DNA from: Liolophura sinensis
Lineage: Eukaryota > Mollusca > Polyplacophora > Chitonida > Chitonidae
NCBI RefSeq assembly: GCF_032854445.1
Contig: NC_088302.1
Span: 682,001 to 746,000, forward strand
DNA length: 64,000 bases
Direction of reading: 5' to 3'
The position numbers were made by a program, and so were the translations under genes. Position 1 is the stretch's first letter. Each line of letters begins with the position of its first letter. The notes under the pieces are model-generated. The model did not search any database, had not been told where the DNA came from, and saw nothing but the letters and a program-made list of their open reading frames with translations. Positions 1 through 9,800 of the stretch are shown piece by piece.

Positions 1-176
1 ATGTCACTGTCTCCATAGTTAATAGTGTTACCCTGTTTGGTTGTACAGGAAGCCATGTTTACCAACAAGTCAATATCTCCATAGTTAATAGTGCTAATGT
101 TTGGTTGTACAGGAAGCCATGTTTACCAACAAGTCACTGTCTTCATAGTTAATAGTGCTAATGTTGGGTTGTACAG
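1..176 (+). repeat. 64 bp tandem triplication of a kinesin splice acceptor
   Basis: The stretch 'ttgtacaggaagccatgt' starts at 41, 105 and 169, a 64 bp period. The third copy is the real acceptor of the kinesin exon that begins at 177. The two upstream copies carry the same pyrimidine tract, CAG and the first ~24 exon bases. They would read EAMFTNKS where the real exon reads EAMSINKS, and the second decoy soon reaches an in-frame TAG. The left end of the array is cut by the window edge, so more copies may exist. Confidence 0.85.
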
Positions 177-1953
177 GAAGCCATGTCCATCAACAAGTCC
201 CTCTCAGCCCTAGGAGATGTGATCTCTGCACTCTCCAGTGAGCAGGCCTTCATCCCATACCGTAACAACAAGCTCACCATGCTCATGCAGGATTCACTGG
301 GAGGCAATGCCAAAACACTCATGTTTGTCAACATTTCCCCTGCAAACTACAACTGTGACGAATCCATCATTTCTCTTACGTAAGTCTCCAATCTCCTTGA
401 TCCTATCAACCTTTGTAGAATAAACTGAGTTTCTCCCTCAGAATGAATGACAAATCTAATTCTGGTGGTACAACCAGTCTTACCACAAAACGAAGGATTG
501 TGTTTAACTCCATGAGGAAGTGTTCTGCTTCACAGCCTAAGTCATATAAGGTAGTGCCTTTAATTTATATATTTGATTGGTGTTTTACGCCAGTCTCAAG
601 AATATTTCACTTATATGGGGGCTAGTATTGTGTTGGAAAACCAGACCGAGGTAGGGAGAAACCCACGGCCATCCACAGGTTACTGACAGACATCCCCACG
701 TCCGGCCAGAGGAAGCCAGGATGAGCTGGTCTTGAACTCACAGCGACTGCATGGGTGAGAGGCTTCTGGGTCATTGCACCGTGCTGATACACCAACCCTC
801 TCTGCCAGAGAGGCCCCCTGCAGTGCCTTGAAATTTCCTGCTGTGTTTAATGGTGTAGTAACTGGTCTCTGTCGACTGTTTTCTGGCAACACCTACAGAA
901 GTATAGATGTTCATAGTTATGGAGTGTTAACATAGACATTGGTGACCGACACGAGAAGCGGCTACAACCCATGCATTGATTTGATAGGTATGCATCCCGA
1001 GTCAAGCTGATTACCAACTCTGCGCAAAAGAATGCTGATAACAAGGAAATTGCTCGCCTCAAAGATGTAAGTCTCCTCCCTATCATTATAGATGTTACAG
1101 TATTCTATGTGTTGTCTGGGATTTCACATCCTTGGCATAACACCAATTCCAGCGATGTAAACTGGCCTGATAACGAAAATACCAGCACTTTGGATGTCCT
1201 GTTACATTTGGGTCCTTTGTGGGGAAAAACATATCTTCAATCATGCAGTCAGCCATTACTATCCATAATGCAAGAGGCTAAAATTGACAACTTCTAAACT
1301 AACATGCTACACAATTTGAATACTGATTTCACTCACTCACCCAGAACATTTCTTGCATCTTTCCAGCATCATTAATAACTGTTGAGTACTTTTTTTTGCA
1401 TGATTCTGTTTAATTTTCGTACTTTATATACGTTCTTATTTCTTCGGTGGTTTGTGTTAAATGTCATTTTGGGAATAGGCTTTGAGATTTATTGACCTAG
1501 GATTTCAATTTGGGTTGACGGCTGGTATGCAAACGTCTGTTCGACGGCTGGTATGCAAACGTCTGTTTGACGGCTGGTATGCAAACGTCTGTTTGATGGC
1601 TGGTATGCAAACGTTTGCTTGATGGCTGGTATGCAAACGTCTGTTTGATGGCTGGTATGCGAATGTCTGTTGGATGGCTGGTACTTGAATGTTTTTCTTG
1701 ACACATACATCTACAAGTCATTATTATTAACCTTTGATATTTGACATGAAATGTGTTATACCGGTATTCAATATATACATTTATGCTCACTAAAATTACC
1801 TGAAACACACAACAGTGAATACATTTTGATAAAAGAGATATTCATTTATTTTAGTATTTCCATAAATTTGTGGAATTGTGTGATTGCCTTTTTCCCCTTT
1901 TGTAGATCATCAATAAGTTAAAACAAGGAGAGAACGTGGATGAGGACATATAG
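177..1953 (+). CDS. Kinesin-14-like motor protein, 3' end (partial)
   Basis: Three exons: 177-379, 988-1066 and 1906-1953 (stop TAG). The borders are GT-AG and the phases join without a shift. The first exon holds the conserved end of a kinesin motor domain: [16 protein letters not shown] (helix alpha4) followed by [20 protein letters not shown], the microtubule-binding L12/alpha5 region. The second gives [14 protein letters not shown] and a neck-like EIARLKD. The third ends the protein with a short charged tail, GENVDEDI. A motor that stops a few residues after its catalytic core is a C-terminal motor, the kinesin-14 arrangement; the tail resembles kinesin-C/KCBP-type proteins, which is my best guess at the subfamily. 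The P-loop and all N-terminal domains lie before the window. Both the first exon's acceptor and the stop codon region are tandemly repeated. Confidence 0.85.
562..825 (-). repeat. SINE copy, mollusc-type tRNA-headed, in kinesin intron
   Basis: Read on the minus strand this has a degraded tRNA-like head, a body ending in 'gtgggtttctccctacctcgg', and the tail 'aatattcttgagactggcg' followed by 'taaaacaccaatca'. Several sister copies occur in this window on both strands. It lies in the intron between kinesin exons 177-379 and 988-1066. No coding capacity. Confidence 0.7.
1513..1700. repeat. 26 bp minisatellite, ~7 copies
   Basis: Unit 'gacggctggtatgcaaacgt' plus 'ctgttt', about seven copies with drift towards the right. 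It lies in the last intron of the kinesin gene. No splice-site-like sequence is seen in the unit. Confidence 0.8.
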
Positions 1954-2100
1954 CACCTGAGAACAGGTGCACAAGGACATATAGTACCTGAGAACAGGTG
2001 CACAAGGACATATAGTACCTGAGAACAGGTGCACGAGGACATATAATAACTGGGAACAGGTGTAAAAGGATATATAGCAACTGACAACAGTTGCACGAGG
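1936..2100 (+). repeat. 31 bp repeat seeded at the kinesin stop codon
   Basis: The end of the last kinesin exon, 'gaggacatatag' (Glu-Asp-Ile-stop), begins a 31 bp unit repeated about five times into the 3' UTR. Each unit contains CACCTG-AGAA-CAGGTG, a perfect 6 bp inverted repeat made of two E-box-like hexamers. Later copies are more diverged. Confidence 0.8.
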
Positions 2101-2124
2101 ATATGTGGTAATGCTGGTCGTCGG

Positions 2125-2182
2125 TGTTGAAGTGAAATATTCTTGAGCATGGCATAAAACAGCAATGAAATAAATGGATGAT
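2125..2182 (+). repeat. SINE tail fragment
   Basis: 'gtgaaatattcttgagcatg' followed by 'gcataaaacagcaatgaaat' matches the 3' tail of the mollusc-type SINE found elsewhere in the window. Only the tail is present. Confidence 0.6.
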
Positions 2183-2562
2183 GAGCGACCTGACAGTTCA
2201 ATGACAGTTGTCCACACTCCTCTCTAACAAGAGAGACGAGGTGAGACAAGAGAGAAACTTCTCTATCAGACTACAATGTTTGCCAACTGCAACTACTGCA
2301 AATCTTCCACCTCTTCAACCTCTAAAGCACTTTTTTCATTGGAATTTATTCATACAGTATTATGAAAATAATGCCACAAATGAGTTTTTTCCCTAAGTAG
2401 TGGTTGCAGTGGTGGGATGCTTAGGTCACCCACAGTGAGGGATTTCCAGAAAACTTCTGTGATCTTCCTGCGTACCTCACATTGCCCTAATTAGTGATTT
2501 TCTGGAATTGTCAACAGTGTATGGATAGTTTACCGAGTACCCGAACAGTATGTACATCTCAT

Positions 2563-2645
2563 TTGTTTATTTATTTGATTGGTATTTTACGCCCTAAAAA
2601 GTGCTCAAGAATATTTCACTTATACAGTGGCGGCCAGCATTACAT
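2563..2645 (-). repeat. SINE tail fragment, reverse
   Basis: 'tttatttgattggtatttta' and 'tcaagaatatttcacttata' followed by 'cagtggcggccagcatta' is the reverse complement of the SINE 3' part. The body and head are absent. Confidence 0.65.
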
Positions 2646-2649
2646 CTCA

Positions 2650-3930
2650 TTTGTGACAGGCAATATAAATGTTTTTTCCTCTTGCTGTGATATTTCAGTA
2701 TGGTATGCGGAGGATGTGATGAAAATATGTTATATGACTGAACATTCCATTTATATGCAATAAGCGCAGTATTGTTAGAATGAATTCATTGTGATAAAAG
2801 AGCATGGCCCCAGCTGTTCAAGAGTTAGTAAATGTACGTACATGTAACTTGTGTAATGCAATGAGCTGAATGAAACGGGTGTGTTGTCTTCATTCCGCTG
2901 ACCAATTGTCTGGATGTTGTATACCAGACTATGAATTTCAAGATGAATAGTGTCTTTCCATGCATAGTAGTTACAAATGAACATTTATGTGAGACAGAAG
3001 ATTCATTTTGTCAAAATTCTGACTCAAATATGACCTTTTATGTCTACTGACTTGCCATTCTCTGTCAGCTGAACTTTAATAGTGCTGATGCAGATGGGTC
3101 CAGAGTACAGTAGTACATGTACCTATGTAATGGACTGTAAGACTGGAAATCTTCCCTGCACGCCGTAGCGCATAATGTACGGAGGTGACTCCTGTTTGCT
3201 GGGTTTGCTTTGGCGTTTCATTTACATCTGGCCCACTCCATAACTCAGTTTTCCATAACTCTTCTCATAAATTAATGTTCTTGTATTATTAAGAAGTTTT
3301 GTGAAAGTGGCCTTAGCACTGTAACTATGTTGTCCTGGGAGAAGCGTACTAGAAGAAGACACTGTCCTGATATGACAAAAGCGAATTTAAACCAAAGCAC
3401 AGTTATTAGTTTGGCCAAAAAAGTTCATCGTACTTTTTAGGCAGTTTACATGTCAGATTTATACTTTTAACTCCTTTTCACGGATATTTATGTTTGACTT
3501 TTTTGTGATATTTTTTCGTTTATTTTTATATATTTTGTTTTATTTTTAAATGACACCTTTTCTCTCTTTTTATCATAGAAGCAGCTCTGTGATAAGTCAT
3601 TGAGTTTTTGTTAGAATCCTGTGACTAACATACACTGTATACTGAAAAGATGAATATATTTACATACACGTGAATATGTTTAGAAGTTTTGTAGGTTTAT
3701 ATACACAGATTTATATCTTTTACATTTTTTTTGGCATATTTTGTATTAAATCTTTGCCAAAGCAGACAAAGCTTTTGAGATGTTGATTGTCTCATTTCTC
3801 CTTTTTGTATGATAGTTGTGTGATGTTTTGATATAATAAGTTACCTGTGTTTATTTGAGTTTTATACGCCTCCGCCATTAGGCGGATCACACACCGCACG
3901 TAACCGGTGAGATACACCACGGGCAACTTA
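2650..3930. other. AT-rich intergenic stretch
   Basis: I see no credible exon, RNA gene or long repeat here. There are poly-T tracts at 3500-3545 and 3725-3732. A small hairpin, CCGCC-ATTA-GGCGG, sits near 3872. Short reading frames lack family resemblance. Confidence 0.5.
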
Positions 3931-4234
3931 CAAGCACAGCGACCCCATTGAAGAAATTCTTGTGACTGGAATTAATGTCACCACCATTGACCTCACCAGC
4001 TTTAGCCCTCCTTTGGTATCTCTCCATAACCTATATGCAGTGCATACGCAGGTCTAAGTATTCCTTTTGTTGCCATTGGCAAAAACGATATGTTTTGTGT
4101 CAGTGATGCAGTGACTTATTTCAGACTGAATATAAGCACACTTAAGCTTAAACAACGCAGTGATGTTAATCGCAATTAAGGTTTATAGCGGAATCTCTGG
4201 GGAAACCACGACTCGCTATAAAGTGGCAGAAAAG

Positions 4235-4490
4235 CTCCTAGTGAGAGCCAATCCCACTGACAAGACGTCAGACAAGCTCCTAGTGAGAACCAAGCCCTCG
4301 GACAAGACGTCAGACAAGCTCCTAGTGAGAGCCAATCCCACTGACAAGACGTCAGACAAGCTCCTAGTGAGAACCAAGCCCTCGGAGAAGACGTCAGACA
4401 AGCTCCTAGTGAGAACCAAGCCCTCGGACAAGACGTCAGACAAGCTCCTAGTGAGAACCAAGCCCTCGGACAAGACGACAGACAAGGTCA
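4235..4490. repeat. 42 bp minisatellite, ~6 copies, two variants
   Basis: The unit is 'gacaagctcctagtgagaac' plus 'caagccctcggacaagacgtca'. A second form has 'gagccaatcccactgac'. The order is roughly A-B-A-B-B-B, so part of it was copied as a dimer. It lies between the arms of the inverted repeat. The open frame across it is a by-product of the 42 bp period. Confidence 0.85.
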
Positions 4491-4809
4491 CTTACTGTTC
4501 TGATCCTTGTTAACCTTCATTATAAGCCGAAATTCACCCAGTATTATCTTGTATTGCGTTCGCTTATATGACAACCGTTATAGGTTTTCAGTTGTACTAA
4601 GATCTATGCTACCTATATAAGGGCTAGTATAAAATAAGACATTCCTACCAAAATGCTGTTTAAGTCTTTAAAATAATCTTGTAGTATTTCGTGAAATCAT
4701 TGTGTGTTTTTGCGAGTTCTGTCTCCTCCCATGCACTCACAATTCCGCTTTATCGTGATGAAATCATGCAATACGTTTAATTTGCAACTGAAAAATTCTC
4801 ACTGATATA

Positions 4810-4872
4810 AAACGGCTGGTGAAATATTCTTGAGTACGGCATAAAACACCAATCAGATAAATAAATAAATGA
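4810..4872 (+). repeat. SINE tail fragment
   Basis: 'gtgaaatattcttgagtacg' and 'gcataaaacaccaatcagat' followed by an ATAA run: the standard 3' end of the SINE. It lies between the minisatellite and the right arm of the inverted repeat. Confidence 0.7.
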
Positions 4873-5059
4873 TGACTGGTGCGAATAAAAATCAAACAAG
4901 CACAGGACTCACTGATACAAATCATATCGTTTTTGCCAATGGCAACAAAAGGAATACTTGGAACTGCGTATAGGTTATGGAGAGATACCAAAGGAGGGCT
5001 AAAGCTGGTGGCGTCAGTGGTGGTGACATAAATTCTAGTCACAAGAATTTCTTCAATGG

Positions 5060-5256
5060 GGTCGCTGTGACTTCAAGCCCAGTTCATGCTGGCCTTCTCA
5101 CAGGTTGTACGTGGGATGTCTGCCAGCAACTTGGATGGCCGTGGGCTTCCTCCGGACTCTGTCCGGATTTTTGCCACCATGATGCTGACTGCCGTCGTGT
5201 AAGTGAAATGTTTTTGAGTACACCTCAAAACACCAATCAAAGAAATAATTAAATTA
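5060..5256 (+). repeat. SINE copy (body and tail)
   Basis: It begins at 'ggtcgctgtgacttcaagcc', runs through 'gatggccgtgggcttcctcc' and ends in 'caaaacaccaatcaaagaaa'. This is the body and tail of the SINE without a recognisable tRNA head. It abuts the right arm of the inverted repeat. Confidence 0.7.
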
Positions 5257-6800
5257 ATTTTTCTGTTTGAGTGTCTCACTACTCCGGGGCCCAGGACGGG
5301 CACCTGACCCGATTATAGCATCCCTACCCCTGTTATTCTTCACTAGCCCTCACAAGGTGGGCCTGCTGTGTCTTCATGCATATGTCATTTCACGGACCAA
5401 AAAATGACTCCACAGGTCAGGCTGTTTCGGAGAAGAGGGTTCATGCAGGGACAGCATTCTTGTCAAACGTTTGGCTGGGGAAGAGGGGGGATCTTAGATT
5501 CAGATACTGTTACTTCATTTGGCTAAGATACAGATTAAACTCTGCAGGTGACAAAGTACATCATTAACCGGTGTGCTTGTTAGGCTTCCTGTTTGAATCC
5601 ATCTGTGGTATAATCTGGGATGCATAAACAAACAAATAGACACGTATTCATTAGAATGGAAACGCCATTAAACAAACTTACCACCACCGCCACGTAAACG
5701 CTGTGAAATCACAGCGGCCAAGTACTCGCATGAGCTCCGAGCGGAAGTAGGGTGGGGTTAATTGTTCATGGGTGAGTCCAGGACGATAGCTGTTGTGTCT
5801 TGTCATAGATGGTGGAAAAGCGAAAAAGCACGTAAAAACGAAAAAGTCAATCACATTATTCTCTGTGTATTAAATTATTGGGACGTATATGCAGTCAGTG
5901 TCTTCTCATATTCTGGAAAGTCTTTGTTGAATGAATTTCTGTGAACTGGATCCTAATTTTCCAATGTCTACTTATCAGCTAATGAAAATAACTGGCTACA
6001 TATCTGTCATAACAGTTGTAATGATCGTGTGTAATTTCTGGTTACGGTTGCTGTAGGCTGTAGTGTGAAATCCCCATGGTTATTCGGTGCTTACTTCATG
6101 CTGGCTTTCCCGCTTTGGGTTTGGGTTTATCCAGACCTCTCCGATACCTGTGATATAATTGCTGAGGACAATGTAGAATCTGGGCTCAGACTTGTCCAAC
6201 AGGTTGTTTTCCTGGGGAAAAGCCAAGTCAGTGTGAAATCCGGCTTCTGTTGGCGATAGACGCTGTGTGCATAAACTGGAAACAAAAGGTGCTTCTGGTG
6301 GATTACTCTGCCCCCTGGGGGTGGGGTTTGAAGGTGTAGAGGGAGGGGCATGTCAGTGTGAGAATGTAAAACTTTCATCTTGCTATTACAGCTCAGGCTA
6401 TTGTTACCGGTAAATCCTCCAGCCGGGCGTTTCCCGCAGTGTGACTGTCAGATCTGTATAAATGACTACTTCAAGGACGCCTCTGAATAATTTACAGACG
6501 GAGTTGTCTCGGGGTGTAATTAACACGTTACTGCAGCACCGGTGAGGTAAGAGCAGGGCACGTCCACGCCCTTGTCCCAGATGAAGGCATAAATTGTGCA
6601 CGAACCTCAGCTTTACGATCAGAACGGTATACCCGATTGACCGTAGGACGTGTGTATTCTTGGATATTTTGATTGAAGCCATAGATTGATTGCATACTCC
6701 TGCACGTTAGATTGATAAAAGCAACTTGTGTTACCTGGACTGAAGTGACCGTACATTCCATTATACCTGAGATAGGTAATTAGGAACAGGTAACTCTTGT
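5257..6800. other. Intergenic region upstream of the SLC6 gene
   Basis: No exon or repeat that I can support. The last few hundred bases must hold the SLC6 promoter and 5' UTR, but no TATA box or initiator stands out. Confidence 0.5.
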
Positions 6801-6803
6801 ACA

Positions 6804-9800
6804 ATGTCCACGGAAAATCCACCCGGCGACACCGGGATCATCATCGAGAAATTGTCTCGCATTGAGGCATCGGTGGAGGATTTACAGAATAAGGTGGAGC
6901 AGGTCACAGGGGACGTGCGAGCTCTTAGGGGCAATAAGGTCAGTAAATGTAACAATCTAACAATCACAATCTATGATCATGTGTGAATAAATGTTTCTCA
7001 ACTCTATTCGCAATGCGCCGTAAAGCCAGAAAAAAATCATTCAGTTATTTTCTGAATAATTAAGATAGTTATGAAAAACGAATTCAATCTGGGTTAGTAT
7101 TACTGGATTTCGTTACCACAACAAACCGGCAAAAGTTTCGGAATGCAATTTTCAGCAATGCTGACAGGACTTTTGGAACTGCGATATTGTCTCCGTTTCT
7201 CCCACCTCTGTATGCATGGTCAGCACGATCACGATTGTTCAAATATCTAAGGTACGCACCGGATCATAGTGAGGGCTGTTCATAGAAAGCCAGATGGTAT
7301 CCGGTTATTTCAAACCCAAACCAGATCCAAGCGATTTACAAGTATAACATGCGACACTAAGAAACTTAAACTATTAATTTTAGCAGAACTGATGCTAGAA
7401 TGTATTCTGTTGCAGCACAGTTTAGTATTAAATATAACACACATTAGACAACATTTTCTGTTAAAATGAACAGATTGATCTACAGAGTGTAGATCAGAAA
7501 TCATAAGTCCGTCCAAGATTTACGCGTGCAGAATAAACATGTGTACGAAATCACTTGGTACTAAACTCTTCTGATTTAAAGCCCTCCCAGATCTAGCCTA
7601 CCAATACGTAACGCATCTCTCTGACCACATGACACGATCGAACGGTGCTGAGATAATCCTTCTGCTTACCTCTACACAGGACGATGAGGTGGACAGTGAC
7701 ACGAGCCCCAACCGCGGCAATTGGGGCAGCAAACTGGAGTTCCTGCTGTCGTGCCTGGGGTACGCGGTAGGCTTGGGCAACGTCTGGAGGTTTCCATATC
7801 TTTGTTACAAAAATGGCGGTGGTAAGTGGAGTTTATCTCTTTGTTACAGTTTCATATGAAATGGTTGCATTAAATGATTAAATCAGTACATGTTCAAATA
7901 TCTATATAAACAACAGCGTATAAACAAAGTTTGGGAGCTAGTAATCCTCGGTAAACCACGCCTTCTGTTTACACAGAAGGATATTGTTAACGTTAAGGTA
8001 CTGGGCTTGTATATTTTTCTGACACAGGTATAGTCTACCTCTGTATGGTTACAACAGTTAATGTGCTGGAGGTATTAAATATTTACATTAGAATGCTTGA
8101 GATGAACTCGAGTTGTTCTCTCACTGTATCTCAAATCGTCGTTAGTTATTTATTATAGTGTTGGTATCGCGCGATTACGATTTCATGAACCCACCACTCA
8201 CTTGATCATTTAATGAGTTAGCTTTATAGCTTACTGAGGGTCGGTGAAACAAACCTAATAGTTTGTAAGTTACCAATGTCGTGTGTGTTACTTTCACAGG
8301 TGCATTCTTCACCCTGTAGTGTATATAGTGTTTGTCAGATTAATGATGTCGTGTGTGTCACTTTCACAGGTGCATTCTTCACCCTGTAGTGTATATAGTG
8401 TTTGTCAGATTAATGACAAAGTGTGTCACTTTCACAGGTGCATTCTTCATCCCGTACTGTATCATGCTGTTCTTCGTCGGTATCCCGATCTTCCTACTGG
8501 AGCTAGCCTTGGGACAGTTTTCCAGCCAGGGACCGCTCACCTGCTGGAAATTTGCGCCGGCCTTCAAAGGTAGTGACAACCGTGGAAATGTAACCTAAAT
8601 ATATCTCAATATGCTACAACATGGAACCACAATAATATACCATGTTACATACAATGTATCATTCGTAACCATCAGACTTCTCAACGATGGAGTATTCATA
8701 ACCCCCCTGGAGCCGGCCCAGCTTAAATGCAACATTATAGCAATGCCGTTATTCTGTCATGAATGAGACGTGTTTGACACTTTGCTTTGTTTATGTGTGG
8801 GCCTTACCGTCTTATAGGCATATCACATGTTTCACGTTATTTTTGTCGTCTCATTCATTCACTTTCGTTTTGCAAGGTATGGGTGTTGCCATGTTGGCGG
8901 TGTCGAGTCTGTAGTAGTACCTTATGCTTCACACTTTCACTTTCACTTTCATTTTGCCAGGTGTGGGTGTTGCCATGATGGTGGTCTCGTGTCTGGTGGC
9001 CATCTACTACAACATGATCCTGGCATGGTCCATCTATTACCTATTCGCCTCGTGCACCACGGAGTTACCCTGGACCTCGTGTGGAGACTGGAGCTCGCCA
9101 TGTAAGACAACACACATACTCTATATAATTAAGACATACGGCACGGAGAGAATTACCGACAGTGTACCGACGACAGTTGTGCTAGCTGACAAATGGTCAA
9201 ACAGCCCGAAATACGGCCTGTTGTCAGTTTACCTCATTTAGGATTTATTCTAACTGTTCATGTAAATGTATATAGATAGTAGCAAATTGCACACCCGTAG
9301 CAGCACGGCTTAAGCAGAATTAGGTTAAAAAATAGTGATGTCAACTGCACTTTATTCTTATACAAACATCAGACACTAGTCTAGAATGATTAAAACATAC
9401 TGGAATGGGATAATAATGTCGAGTTGATATTCTTGCAACTCATATCTTAGACCGTCGGGATGGCATTGGAATATAGGACAGGCTTATGTACATGTACAAT
9501 TGTGTTATGTTTCCAGATTGCAGTGACAAATTGACGGACGTGACGTTTGATAACTGTACTCAGCTCTTCTACAACGCCTCAGACAACGGTGTGTGTTACC
9601 AGAATGGCACCGTTTACGGTATCTGGAACCAAACCGTGGCCAAGTCTTACGGTATCAGCAAATCTACACCTGCAGGCGATTATCTCAAGTACGTAAAAAC
9701 ATGGAGCTTATCAGATTAGTGTCGTAATTAAACACTTATAGAGAGGTAGGCCTGTAGGTATAGGTAGATTTATACATCAGCGCATCAGCTATGTGAGACA

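Larger units (their letters stand above)
3935..5069. mobile_element. Inverted repeat (~165 bp arms) around a minisatellite; possible non-autonomous element
   Basis: Bases 3935-4106 match the reverse complement of 4909-5069 over almost their whole length, for example 'ccattggcaaaaacgatatg' against 'catatcgtttttgccaatgg' with one change. The ~800 bp between holds a 42 bp minisatellite and a SINE tail. No transposase frame is visible. Long arms enclosing tandem repeats recall non-autonomous DNA elements known in bivalves, but I see no target-site duplication, and the outer end of each arm is the SINE-like 'cacagcgacc'. An inverted duplication of a composite repeat explains it equally well. Confidence 0.5.
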
